Positions 19,301 through 27,622 of a stretch of DNA of 64,000 nucleotides are shown one piece after another; the stretch's first letter is position 1; each line of letters begins with the position of its first letter. The translations under genes were made by a program, and so were the position numbers. Location of the stretch: assembly GCA_013215145.1 (NCBI GenBank), contig JABSRP010000001.1, positions 62,001-126,000 on the forward strand, in the 5' to 3' direction. The notes beneath the pieces are model-generated. The model did no database searches, was not told where the DNA came from, and was given only the letters and a program-made list of their open reading frames with translations. The stretch comes from Pseudobacteriovorax sp. Lineage in GTDB: Bacteria > Bdellovibrionota_B > Oligoflexia > Oligoflexales > Oligoflexaceae.

Positions 19301-19516
19301 AAGTTAATGATCATCGATGATCAGGAGAGTAGGCAAGTCAAGCAGCTCAAAATGGGAGGGGGCTATCAGTCGTTTGATGCTCCCGAATTACATTTCGGAT
19401 TAGGCAACAGTAGTTCGGTCAAACAAATATTCCTTACAACACCAGAGGGCAAAGAGTTATCCTTGGTGCGAGATTTTCCACCAGGTCGCTACATCATAAA
19501 GCTGAAAGGAAGTTAA
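16391..19516 (+). CDS. Predicted permease fused to FG-GAP/VCBS propeller and ASPIC/UnbV-like domain
   Basis: A 1041-residue fusion. Residues 1 to about 360 are an integral membrane region with roughly nine hydrophobic segments and the block GTPIGVCVNCAAPVFKGIL followed by SSPTMNIIVL, which recalls the DUF318/ArsP-type permease family (CxxC near a conserved proline). A polar linker runs to about 420. Seven FG-GAP/VCBS calcium-loop repeats follow (GDFDND, VDFNDDGWLD, ADINADGYLD, ADFNDDGAID, GDFNND, VDLDNDGWVD, IDFDKDGDLD; about 470-940), enough for a seven-bladed propeller. An ASPIC/UnbV-like end has GGGYQSFDAPELHFGLG. Between the fifth and sixth repeats is an insert of about 110 residues with seven cysteines. 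The propeller would lie outside the inner membrane. Substrate is unknown. Confidence 0.8.
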   Translation: MLIYSWRFFLCLFLTIAICLFFWLGSRYPDLDAKAMMANQGSIADTISMWPIFEISPDDPILIKILYTTINWTNDNKKGMLFGIILGGLFLSLLTYFRITQKSSRFLDTVYGFILGTPIGVCVNCAAPVFKGILQSKRAELAFAMMLSSPTMNIIVLTMVFTLFPLYMGLVKVLFTLVVIFIGIPVISKLLGADHILKDTVSVDAKHSFIGNNCDIAVVETIGDAIKGLLADIAKNIWYIASRTAPLMLVAGLLGAIVSHLLPFDALVSAEGKLAIIIVATVGLFLPVPIAFDVILANALFMAGLSPSFILVLLCCLGIFSIYSFMIVWKSASAQWAISIASTALVIAIMIGFSGNIMHKIFYVDSNIRAYNAATANHKFAAKVNPSQEMSHSQTTSTPSENRAVKDSFKVIEETDTYIISFQAYEQSNRNITGDFYQLEGQTIGIDRGFLYGIRDYPDPFWIGRGTASGDFDNDTWVDIALGSDEGVLLYRNHRGTFENIPLPQTNKYQVYAVAFVDFNDDGWLDLFITTFHKGNYIFVNNNGVFAKEGISIPNNEGVLTVAPGIADINADGYLDIFNGNMALGVVTGFHKFGKGRANSITWGDENFNFKDQSIFSDPDGETMASLLADFNDDGAIDIYAGNDFIVPDRLYFGENSKEVTEASAILGGSIKTPFFSMGVDTGDFNNDLRTDFIITGTTQPSPKIGNDPIDGKSPKDYRNPYDKTEDCLDISNGEYRNSCLINRKTNHLIPFYSSNNLSISDCDKAKNTIAKEDCLLSVMWMIMTQNQVIDDCPGTFPHDEKIRIVCEVMLRREGTYDKNKLTGLAQENRAQLIMGLGQNRFINLTDETSKFDHPGGWTWNTKVVDLDNDGWVDIVNAEGAIRQGQFGFNTVLKNEREKGFSQKQFSWKLAQKFPLFSFTSIDFDKDGDLDIIGNSSLGPVQVYRNQLTAHNMISFQFQRSSSNRSMIGAKLMIIDDQESRQVKQLKMGGGYQSFDAPELHFGLGNSSSVKQIFLTTPEGKELSLVRDFPPGRYIIKLKGS

Positions 19517-19523
19517 TCTGCTG

Positions 19524-21332
19524 CTAGAACCTAAGTCGCAATACAGCACCCACATAAAAACTATCGAAGGTCAGGGAGTCAGCCTCTAGGGTGAACGTTC
19601 GACGATTATATCTAAATACACCGCCCCACTCCCATTCTCCCTGAGATCTTTTTGCCATTACTGATAATTCTGCCATTATCGCAAACACACCAGAAATCGC
19701 TCTATCTGTTCCGCCAATTCCCGTTTGTCCAAATGCAAGAAAATCTAATCCAATCGCCCCTGCTATATCCATAGTTTGCGCTTCATTTATCTTATGATGA
19801 CGCCCAATAATATGGGCTATGACTCCGATTTGACCAACGTCCATTCCGCCAAACGGCTCGCTAGATACCTGAAGGGTTTCCAACTTTAAGGAAGGCCCAA
19901 CATAAATATTATCCAAAAATGGTAGGTCAGCATTTGATCCAAAAACTCTTAAAACATAGTCGGCTGAAAGTCCAAAGCCAAAGTAGCTTCCATTGCTCGT
20001 TGAGCCTCCAGCGAGGTGAGTCTGAAAACGCAGCATTTGATCTTCAGAAAGTCGACTTTGAGCGATACCTTCTAAGCGATTTAATAGCCAAGGAGCGATA
20101 GCAGAATTGGTACTAACCGTCCCACCTGCATTCCAAGCTTCTACACCAAAAGTCCCACCGATAAGACTAAAGTTTTCTGCAAAAAACTTAGCCATAGACT
20201 CACCAAAACCCGGACCATCATCTGCTGGTTCTTCTTGATTGACTTCGGAAGGTGGTATCTCTTCCACATCCTCTTGGGTCATTGCCTGCTCGGTTTCGTC
20301 GGCAGAAGCCTCAGCCACTTCTGGTTTTTTTTCGGGGACCTCGACTATGTCGGTAAACTCAGGCTCAGGCTGTTCTATGGGGGGAGTCTTTTCCTCAGGG
20401 GTCGGTGGCACTTCAGAAGAAGCCACCGGCGGAGTCAAGGGAGTCCCATCATCAAGATATTGGTCAGGTTTTACTGCGACGACACGAGGCTCTTTTTGCT
20501 CTAGAGCAGCCGATTCTTCGTTACGTTTGCGCCACTCGGAAAACATGCGACGAGAATCTATTCGGCTTACTTTTGCCGCAGAATTTACTTGAATAGCTCC
20601 CTCGTATTGAAGACTTTTTAACTGAGCTATTGAAGAGTGAACTTTCGAGTCTATGACAGTAGCCCTACCGAGATATTTATAGTCGAATGTTAGCCAACTG
20701 CCGTTAATAGGATGAGTCTGCCTTACAGACACCTCATAAAAATCTAGCTCATCACCTTCATACACCTTTTGCGTCTGCCCGCCCGAAAGAGTGATAAAAG
20801 GTCCTTGCAACGAAGTAACAAAAACATCCACTGGATAGCGATTGACGAGGCGAAAAACCAATTCTTTGAGTCGGGTATTTAACTGTTGATCGCTAGATTT
20901 AGATAACCAAGATTTCAGAATCCGATCGGATTCCACCAAATAATTTGTAAGCTGCGGACTCATTAACCTGACGGTGAGGACTAGCAGGTCATCCTGTTCT
21001 GCAAGCGTTAAGCTCATCAGGGCTTGTAGTTCAAACTCCTCAACCATCGAACGCCGACCATCTGGCGAGCTCCAGTTATTCGAAACGATGGTATCATTTA
21101 GAATCTGAAAGCGTTTTGCATCGCGAACGATTTCGGAAAAACCACTTTCTATTAATGCGCGCTGCCGCGCATAGGGAGACATGGCACCAGCCTCTCCCTT
21201 CCATATAACCGGAACGACTCCGACGTTTCGAATCCTTGGTAGAATTGACTGGCCAAGGCTAGTGCTTGAGGTTAAATCTAGTCCTAACAACAAGGTCGCA
21301 ATTACGAATACTGTTCGAACTAGCTTTTTCAT
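19524..21332 (-). CDS. Exported protein with acidic proline-rich linker and putative outer-membrane barrel
   Basis: Not recognised as a named family. The 602 residues begin with a signal peptide (hydrophobic stretch to about residue 22, cleavage near SLGQS). Residues about 30-260 form a mixed alpha/beta region including ITLSGGQTQKVYEGDELDFY, faintly like the C-terminal part of FlgT-type proteins. Residues about 300-375 are a Pro/Glu-rich linker. The remainder alternates polar and hydrophobic strands and ends in VLRLRF, the terminal aromatic typical of outer-membrane barrels. It starts five bases after the SpoVR stop, so it is the fourth gene of the PrkA-YeaH-SpoVR unit. It converges on the permease gene with a seven-base gap. 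Confidence 0.7.
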   Translation of the reverse strand: MKKLVRTVFVIATLLLGLDLTSSTSLGQSILPRIRNVGVVPVIWKGEAGAMSPYARQRALIESGFSEIVRDAKRFQILNDTIVSNNWSSPDGRRSMVEEFELQALMSLTLAEQDDLLVLTVRLMSPQLTNYLVESDRILKSWLSKSSDQQLNTRLKELVFRLVNRYPVDVFVTSLQGPFITLSGGQTQKVYEGDELDFYEVSVRQTHPINGSWLTFDYKYLGRATVIDSKVHSSIAQLKSLQYEGAIQVNSAAKVSRIDSRRMFSEWRKRNEESAALEQKEPRVVAVKPDQYLDDGTPLTPPVASSEVPPTPEEKTPPIEQPEPEFTDIVEVPEKKPEVAEASADETEQAMTQEDVEEIPPSEVNQEEPADDGPGFGESMAKFFAENFSLIGGTFGVEAWNAGGTVSTNSAIAPWLLNRLEGIAQSRLSEDQMLRFQTHLAGGSTSNGSYFGFGLSADYVLRVFGSNADLPFLDNIYVGPSLKLETLQVSSEPFGGMDVGQIGVIAHIIGRHHKINEAQTMDIAGAIGLDFLAFGQTGIGGTDRAISGVFAIMAELSVMAKRSQGEWEWGGVFRYNRRTFTLEADSLTFDSFYVGAVLRLRF

Positions 21333-21337
21333 GAAAC

Positions 21338-22837
21338 CTAACTCTGCACTTTTTCGACACTATGGTTTGTCCCATCGAAGGAAACACGCCTCGGTGCATC
21401 TTCAATAATCGTTTGCACATGCACAGGCCTCTTCCAAACCCTATATAAATTACGAAGGCACTCTAAGGTAAAATCATGCTTTAGGTCGACTCCGTCATGC
21501 CGGTGTTCCAAGAGCAGCTCATTGCGGTTTTTAAAATTGGCATCCACAACCGCAATCACAGGCTGTCCAAAGTTAGTGAGCTGACCGAGTAACTGCTGTT
21601 TGACATCCTCAAATTTTCGGCTAGAGATCACGTACTGATTGTTACGCCGATCGTAATCATAAATAAAGAGTTTGTGTTCATGACAAAAGTCCTCATCCAG
21701 GTAGGCATCGATAAATGAAATATCGTTATGAATGCGTCTGACTTCGAAGATTTTCTCTTCGCCCAAGCCTGCCTGTGTGTCCCATTCTGATCTCTTTTTC
21801 GGGTCATCACAATTGAGATATTCGACCCCAAATTGCCCCCGATCCCAACGCTTTTTTATATGTCTGAGAAGCTCAATCCCCAGTTTATAAGGGTTGATTT
21901 GACCCGGCTGAGTCGCAACGATCCCCGAATGCTGATCACAATAGTCCACGATCTCTGCATCATTCAGAGGATGAAGCTCTGTCATCATCCTACTATGCCA
22001 AAAAGACGCCCAACCCTCATTGATAATTTTAGTTTGCCCTTGGGGAGCAAAGTAATAGGCCTCATCTCGTATCATATTTAAGATACGCTTTTCCCAAGAG
22101 GATAAAGGGGCATTGTCGATCAAAAACTTAAGAACATCTTTTTGTGCTTCTTCTGGAAATTTTTTCTTTCTTGCTGCTTTTTCTTCCTGGCGCTTTCGCT
22201 GCTCTTCCAAAAACTCCTGAGGGTTTACATAGCTATCCATATACTTTTTGGACTGAAGCTTGTGTATCGGATCAGAGCGATAGTGCTCAGCCTCCTCCTT
22301 ATCCTTATCAGCTGATTCCGCAAAGAATGGACTGTAAATATCAATTAAGTTCTCGAGAGATAGACAGCAATCAATGAAAGACTCCACTTCATCGTGTCCA
22401 ATGTCTTCGATAAATCGTCGGACGATTGAGGCATGGTTTGCCATTTGGTCCAACATTTTACGATTGGTCTTTGAAAACCAGTAGTTATGCTTGAAGAAGT
22501 CACAGTGCCCGTAAACGTGAGCGATGACGGTTTTCTGAGAGACCATATTATTGGCCCGAAGTAGGTAGGCATAGCAAGGGTCGTTATTGATCACCATCTC
22601 ATAAATGACAGAAAGACCATAAGTGTAGCTTTTGGATAGTCTTTCGTAATCCATACCAAATTTCCAGTGTGGATATCTAGTAGGAAACCCTCCATAGGCA
22701 GCGATCTCATTGAGCTGTTTATAGTCAACAAGTTCGAATATTGTCCGAAAGAAGTCTAATCCATACTCGCGAGCAGTATCGGCTATTGAGTGAGTTAAAT
22801 CCATCAACTCAGGAGTCAGCTGGGTACTAGCGCTCAT
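21338..22837 (-). CDS. SpoVR family protein
   Basis: A 499-residue member of the SpoVR/YcgB family. Typical text includes AREYGLDFFRTIFELVDYKQ, YGGFPTRYPHWKFGMDYE, YEMVINNDPCYAYLLRANN and later NEGWASFWHSRMM, with many conserved His, Asp and Glu residues. Its biochemical role is not established; in B. subtilis SpoVR affects spore cortex, and in enterobacteria YcgB goes with YeaG/YeaH. Here it follows yeaH after four bases and precedes an exported protein gene, in a non-sporulating context. Function in this organism is inferred only as a partner of the PrkA kinase system. Confidence 0.93.
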   Translation of the reverse strand: MSASTQLTPELMDLTHSIADTAREYGLDFFRTIFELVDYKQLNEIAAYGGFPTRYPHWKFGMDYERLSKSYTYGLSVIYEMVINNDPCYAYLLRANNMVSQKTVIAHVYGHCDFFKHNYWFSKTNRKMLDQMANHASIVRRFIEDIGHDEVESFIDCCLSLENLIDIYSPFFAESADKDKEEAEHYRSDPIHKLQSKKYMDSYVNPQEFLEEQRKRQEEKAARKKKFPEEAQKDVLKFLIDNAPLSSWEKRILNMIRDEAYYFAPQGQTKIINEGWASFWHSRMMTELHPLNDAEIVDYCDQHSGIVATQPGQINPYKLGIELLRHIKKRWDRGQFGVEYLNCDDPKKRSEWDTQAGLGEEKIFEVRRIHNDISFIDAYLDEDFCHEHKLFIYDYDRRNNQYVISSRKFEDVKQQLLGQLTNFGQPVIAVVDANFKNRNELLLEHRHDGVDLKHDFTLECLRNLYRVWKRPVHVQTIIEDAPRRVSFDGTNHSVEKVQS

Positions 22838-22841
22838 TTCG

Positions 22842-23954
22842 TCACCTGCCTTTACCTAAAAATTCTTTCAATGCATCCATGATGGCATCTCGATCCTTGA
22901 TCTGAGTGGTCGTAATCTTTTTATTATCCTCGCCAAAGTGTTTATGCAGATCGCGAAGGAATTGACCAGACCCGTACCTAGACTCGACCTGACCGTAACA
23001 GAAAAGATTCGACATAGGTATGAGGCTGTTATCAAGCAACTTCATACAGTCGGCGGTATCATTTCCCGACCAATTATCGCCATCGGAAAAGTGAAATAGA
23101 TAAATATTCCATTCCGAAGGACTGAAATTCTCTTCTACTAGCTTTAGTGCTAACTTGTAAGCCGAACTAATCAGAGTTCCGCCAGACTCTTTGGTCCTAT
23201 AAAACGTATCGGCGTCAACTTCACGAGCCGTAGCATCATGAATAATAAATCGTCTCTCCAAACCATTGTATTGAGTCGCCAACCAAGTATCTAGCCAAAA
23301 ACTTGTGAGTCGAACGATCTCTTTTTGCTCGTCTCCCATCGATCCAGAAACATCCATCATATAAATAATGACCGCATTGGCTACTGGCTCATTAATGGTT
23401 TTGTAAGAACGAAATCTCTTGTCTTCTTTAATGGGGACAATGATCGGATCAGCTGCATCATAAACACCTGTAGATATCGTACGCTTAAGTGCCTCTTTAT
23501 AAGTCCGCTTAAAGTGTCGTAGTGATTCAGGTCCTTGTTTTTGGATGCCAGTGAACTTATGCTTTTTGTCCTCAATGGTATCCTTACCCTTATCTTCGAT
23601 ATTGGGTAGTTCCAGTTCTTCACCTAAAATCTGCGCCAACTCTTCCAGAGTAACGTCGACTTCAAGACTGTGTTCCCCTTCACCATCACCCGCCTCGCCT
23701 TCACCAGGTTGTGGCTCACCTTGTTGATCGATAGGATCCCCGACGTCTCCATCACCTTGACCAACACCACCCTGCTCCTGAGAACCAAATCGAAACTTTG
23801 GAATATCAATCCTAGGTAGTGGAATGGTGACTTTCTTGTTGCCCTGACGGGCAACAAGATCACCGCTAGAAATAAAGCGACGAAGTTCTTTTTTGATTTT
23901 TCCGCGAACAATTTTACGGAACCGATTTAAATCGGATTCCATTTTCATCGGCAT
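22842..23954 (-). CDS. YeaH/DUF444 family VWA-domain protein
   Basis: A 370-residue cytoplasmic protein. Residues about 1-55 are basic and helical ([18 protein letters not shown]), 58-100 form a Gly/Asp/Glu-rich disordered stretch, and the C-terminal half is a von Willebrand A-like domain with the metal-site loop [10 protein letters not shown] (Asp201, Ser203, Ser205) and HFSDGDNW. This is the layout of YeaH (DUF444), a partner of the YeaG/PrkA kinase. It lies 21 bases after prkA and four bases before spoVR. ATG at 23954 is used; a second Met at residue 5 is also possible. Confidence 0.93.
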   Translation of the reverse strand: MPMKMESDLNRFRKIVRGKIKKELRRFISSGDLVARQGNKKVTIPLPRIDIPKFRFGSQEQGGVGQGDGDVGDPIDQQGEPQPGEGEAGDGEGEHSLEVDVTLEELAQILGEELELPNIEDKGKDTIEDKKHKFTGIQKQGPESLRHFKRTYKEALKRTISTGVYDAADPIIVPIKEDKRFRSYKTINEPVANAVIIYMMDVSGSMGDEQKEIVRLTSFWLDTWLATQYNGLERRFIIHDATAREVDADTFYRTKESGGTLISSAYKLALKLVEENFSPSEWNIYLFHFSDGDNWSGNDTADCMKLLDNSLIPMSNLFCYGQVESRYGSGQFLRDLHKHFGEDNKKITTTQIKDRDAIMDALKEFLGKGR

Positions 23955-23975
23955 AGTAGTTCCTTTGACTTCGTG

Positions 23976-26039
23976 TTACTTCTTATCTTTAGTAACGATA
24001 TCGCCTCTGGCAAATACACTAGAGACAAATCCAAGAGCATCGTTGGCACAAATTTCACAATAACCGTAGTTTTTGATCAGACGATTCTTAACGACGTCGA
24101 TTTTTGCCTGAGCCTCTTTATCAACAATGTTTGAGACCAGACTAGTCAGCTTGATCGTATCCTTCTGATCCTCGAATAACTTCAGTTCGAGTGCTTTATG
24201 TAGCCTTTCATTGGTTCGGAAATCAAAAGGCTTACCTTCAAGGGCAAGCGCACCAATGTAGTTCATAATCTCTCGTCGGAAATCATCTTTGCGACTCTCA
24301 GGAATGTCAATTTTTTCTTCTATTGACCTCATGAGTCTTTCATCTGGCTCTTCATTTTCTCCAGTGTAAGGATTCTTCACTTTCTCCTTTTGAGTATAAG
24401 CTTTCACGTTATCGATGTAGTTTCCACATAGTTTGTCTATGGCACTTTCATCGGCGGAGATGGCTCTTTGTACTTCGTGCTTTACGATATCTTCGTATTC
24501 CATTTTCACCAGACTTAACAGTTCGCGATATCGTTTTTTCGTTTCTTCATCTCGTATCAATGAATGAGTCTTCAGCCCTGACTCTAACTCATTGAGAATG
24601 ATGAATGGATTGATACAACCATCGCCCTTATCTGTTACAAGAGCATTCGAGATTTTATCTTGGATGTAACGAGGAGAGATACCGTCCATTCCCTCTCTTG
24701 TCGTTTCTTTTCTTAACTCTTTAATATTGTCTTCGGTAAATCCAGGGATAGACTTGCCATTGTAGAGCTTTAGTTTTTGCATGATAGTGAGATTGGCTTT
24801 TTTCGGCTCCTCGAGCCGCGTTAGAACCGCCCACATAGCTGCCATATCGATGGTATGTGGGGCAATGTGGATGTGAGGCACAGTCTCAGCGTTGAAATCC
24901 TTATGATAGATTTCGGTTTCTCGGGTAAGCCTTGTGATATACGGGATGTCAATTTTTACCGTTCGATCTCTTAAGGCCTCCATAAACTCGTTATTTTGAA
25001 GCTTTCGATATTCGGGCTCGTTCGTGTGACCTATGATAACCTCGTCAATATCGGTCTGAGCAAACTTTTTTGGTTTAATCTTATGTTCCTGACTTGCTGT
25101 CAACAAATCGTATAAGAACGCGACATCTAACTTTAGAACCTCTACAAATTCGATAATTCCCCTATTAGCAACATTAAACTCACCGTCAAAATTAAATGCT
25201 CTCGGATCTGAATCCGATCCATACTGAGCGATTTTTCGGTAGTTGATATCACCTGTCAATTCTGTCGAGTCTTGATTTTTTTCATCCTTGGGCTGAAAGG
25301 TGCCAATACCGACCCGATCTTGCTCGGATAGGATGAGTCTTCGTACCTCGATATGGTTAGTGACCATTTTTTCCCAGTCACCCTTGTACTCTTCCATGAG
25401 TGCACTATAGACATAGCGACAAGCCGGATTGAGATCGCCTCTGATATGAACAAGGTCTGATCTCTCTTTATTTTTATTGATCATATCCAGGACAGCAGCG
25501 CGCCTATTGTTAGGGATGAGATGCAGGGGATCCTCATGCATAGGGCACGGCATCTCGTTCTCCATTTTTAGAACCTCACCTATATTGACCCATTTATAGG
25601 TATATAGAGCACCTTCAGGTTTCGTTGAGTATAGTTCTAAGCCTTTCTTCAATAGACGAGCGATCGTCGACTTTGCCGACCCCACCGGGCCATGTAACAA
25701 AATGACTCGCTTTTCTGTTCCGTATTGCTGGGCCGCTGCCTTAAAGACATTGACAAGCTTGTTTAAATGAATGTCCAAGCCAAATATGGCATCTTTACCA
25801 TTGTCGATTGGGTCATCAAAAAATTTCCAATGGTAGATTTCCTTTTTGTATTCAACGTATTTTTCAAATCCGTAGGAGTTGATCATGTCGTAGACTCGCT
25901 GAAAGGCCGTCCGTGCAACTCCTGGCTGCTCAATGACTATATTGAGATAGTCTTGAAAACTTCCTGTCCAGTTCAGCTCTTTGTATTGCTGATTGAATTC
26001 TGTTTCTGTAATGCTGCCGATTATTTTGCTCGCGTCCAT
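23976..26039 (-). CDS. PrkA/YeaG family serine protein kinase
   Basis: A 687-residue AAA+-related serine kinase. Walker [10 protein letters not shown] (residues 117-125, Lys123) lies in the N-terminal AAA-like domain, with the PrkA signatures [11 protein letters not shown] and [13 protein letters not shown] and the later [16 protein letters not shown]; the C-terminal part resembles the kinase-like PrkA domain. In E. coli YeaG acts in starvation and stress responses. The ATG follows GAAGGAG closely. A convincing promoter lies at 26119-26147, so transcription of prkA-yeaH-spoVR-exported protein probably begins there, separately from prfB upstream. Confidence 0.95.
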   Translation of the reverse strand: MDASKIIGSITETEFNQQYKELNWTGSFQDYLNIVIEQPGVARTAFQRVYDMINSYGFEKYVEYKKEIYHWKFFDDPIDNGKDAIFGLDIHLNKLVNVFKAAAQQYGTEKRVILLHGPVGSAKSTIARLLKKGLELYSTKPEGALYTYKWVNIGEVLKMENEMPCPMHEDPLHLIPNNRRAAVLDMINKNKERSDLVHIRGDLNPACRYVYSALMEEYKGDWEKMVTNHIEVRRLILSEQDRVGIGTFQPKDEKNQDSTELTGDINYRKIAQYGSDSDPRAFNFDGEFNVANRGIIEFVEVLKLDVAFLYDLLTASQEHKIKPKKFAQTDIDEVIIGHTNEPEYRKLQNNEFMEALRDRTVKIDIPYITRLTRETEIYHKDFNAETVPHIHIAPHTIDMAAMWAVLTRLEEPKKANLTIMQKLKLYNGKSIPGFTEDNIKELRKETTREGMDGISPRYIQDKISNALVTDKGDGCINPFIILNELESGLKTHSLIRDEETKKRYRELLSLVKMEYEDIVKHEVQRAISADESAIDKLCGNYIDNVKAYTQKEKVKNPYTGENEEPDERLMRSIEEKIDIPESRKDDFRREIMNYIGALALEGKPFDFRTNERLHKALELKLFEDQKDTIKLTSLVSNIVDKEAQAKIDVVKNRLIKNYGYCEICANDALGFVSSVFARGDIVTKDKK

Positions 26040-26118
26040 GCCTGCTCCTTCGCGCCCAATTCGCCGATCGTGCTAAAGATTCAATTATTGAACTTATAGA
26101 ATTTTGCTATCTTAATTA

Positions 26119-26147
26119 AGAATATCTGGGAAGATAGGTAGTGTCAA
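26119..26147 (-). promoter_or_regulatory. Sigma70-type promoter for the prkA operon
   Basis: On the minus strand, TTGACA (26147-26142) is separated by 17 bases from TATTCT (26124-26119). The -35 is perfect and the -10 matches TATAAT at four of six positions. Predicted start of transcription is near 26112, leaving about 70 bases of leader before the prkA ATG. Confidence 0.55.
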
Positions 26148-26209
26148 AATATAAGGAATGTTTCTGCATGAGATAATTGCGCCGGGACTTAACTGCCCCG
26201 GTCAAGATT

Positions 26210-27323
26210 CTATTGGCTGGCAGGATCGAAGGCCTTAGATAAAAACTCGTTGATAAACCTTTCGATATCACCGTCGAGGACATCATCGGGGCTATGGTAT
26301 TCCAAGTTGGTTCTGTGGTCCTTTACCATCTTGTAGGGGTGAAGAACGTAGCTTCGGATCTGAGACCCCCAGCCGATGTCGGATTTTGCTCCCTCAGCTT
26401 CCTCTTGGGACTTTCGGCGCTCTTCCAATTCTTTTTCGTACAACCTGGACTTCAATAGCTTGTAACACTGATCTCGGTTTTGATGCTGAGACCTTTGAGT
26501 TTGGCACTGGACAACAATACCCGTTGGGATATGGGTGATGCGCACCGCAGAGTCCGTTTTATTAATGTGCTGGCCTCCAGCCCCACTGGCGCGGTATGTA
26601 TCAATCCGGAGGTCGCTCTCAACAATTTCTATGTCAATATCATCATCGACAACAGGGGACACAAATATCGACGCAAAAGAGGTATGCCTTCTTGCATTTG
26701 AGTCAAATGGACTTATTCGAACTAATCGATGAACCCCTGATTCGGCCTTCATCATTCCGAAAGCAAACATCCCTTTGATCTCAAAGGTCGCACTTTTTAT
26801 ACCAGCTTCATCACCGTCCTGAACATCGTAGAGTTCGGTTTTCCAACCCTTTCGCTCAGCGTACCTGATGTACATGCGAAAAAGCATCGATGCCCAATCA
26901 CAGGATTCCGTTCCTCCTGCTCCCGCATTCAGAGTTAATACAGCGTCATTTTGATCTAACTCTCCTCCTAAGAGGCTTTCGACCTCGAGACTCTTTAACT
27001 CGCCTTCCAAAGCAGTTACTAATCGGTCGGCTTCCTCTAAGTAGTCTTCTTCACCTTCGGCTGCCAATTCTAAAGCCGCCAACAAATCATCTCGATTTTG
27101 TTCAAGAGTTTTAGCGCGTTCTAGTGTTTGTTCGAGGGCTCTCTTCTTTTTCAATACTGGTGCTGAGGCTTCAGGGTTTGTCCAAAAGTCAGGTCGAGAT
27201 TCAATTTCTACTTCAATATCAGCCAGCTGTTTTGTTTTCGCAGCGACGTCAAAGAAACCTCCATACCTGGTCGAATTTGCTTTGAATTGACTTTGCCTGA
27301 TCTTGAAGCGTATCGAGTTGCAT
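26210..27323 (-). CDS. prfB: Peptide chain release factor 2, with programmed +1 frameshift
   Basis: RF2 ends translation at UGA and UAA. The gene starts at ATG 27323 (MQLDTLQDQAKSIQSKF...), with GAGGGG six bases upstream, and reads 24 codons to an in-frame TGA at 27251-27249. Decoding then shifts +1 at CTT TGA C and continues DVAAKTKQLADIEVEIE to the TAG at 26210, giving about 370 residues. The downstream part has the SPF codon-recognition tripeptide in RISPFDSNARR and the GGQ catalytic loop in GAGGQHINKTDS. A naive open frame that starts at 27337 in the downstream frame yields an N-terminus unrelated to RF2 and should not be used. The shift is the known self-regulation of prfB. Confidence 0.95.
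27249..27262 (-). promoter_or_regulatory. Programmed +1 frameshift site of prfB
   Basis: On the minus strand an SD-like GGAGG (27262-27258) is followed three bases later by the slippery CTT and the in-frame stop TGA with C after it (CTTTGAC). The E. coli site has AGGGGG, TAT, CTT, TGA, C with the same spacing. The upstream and downstream frames join exactly here. Confidence 0.93.
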
Positions 27324-27415
27324 TCATTTCCCCTCATCGGTTGATCTAAAACATGCGGAAACGTATCATAACATCCAGCGTCAAGTCACCGATAATTGTG
27401 GAGAGGCTGGTAACG

Positions 27416-27610
27416 ATGATTATGCTTACAAAGTTAGACAACAATAAAATTTTAGTGAGTCTTGAAACCATCAAATATCTCGAGCAAGTCCCCGATACCA
27501 TCGTTTTCTTTACCAATGGCGAATCTGTATTTATTAAAGAAACTCTCGAAGAAGTCGAAAAAGCTGTTGAGGAGCACAGTCGCCGCATCAACGGAGCGAC
27601 AGCAACATGA
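27416..27610 (+). CDS. flbD: FlbD-family flagellar protein
   Basis: A 64-residue protein matching the small FlbD family found next to motA/motB or flagellar genes in many bacteria; its role is not well defined. The body MLTKLDNNKILVSLETIKYL and PDTIVFFTNGESVFIKET is typical of the family. I chose the ATG at 27416 because GGAGAGG lies nine bases upstream; the open frame extends 21 codons further upstream, but that text is not family-like and overlaps the prfB leader. It is followed 12 bases later by a periplasmic TPR gene. It is not the Caulobacter FlbD response regulator, which is unrelated. Confidence 0.8.
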   Translation: MIMLTKLDNNKILVSLETIKYLEQVPDTIVFFTNGESVFIKETLEEVEKAVEEHSRRINGATAT

Positions 27611-27622
27611 ATACGGCAAACT

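Noticed and set aside
26182..26201. CCGGG/CCCGG hairpin after prfB as a terminator
   Set aside because: Five-base stem and no T-rich tail on the minus strand; prfB transcription may simply read on into the prkA operon.
27324..27337. Start of prfB at 27337
   Set aside because: It is in the post-shift frame; the peptide is unlike RF2, while the frame starting at 27323 joins at a canonical frameshift site.
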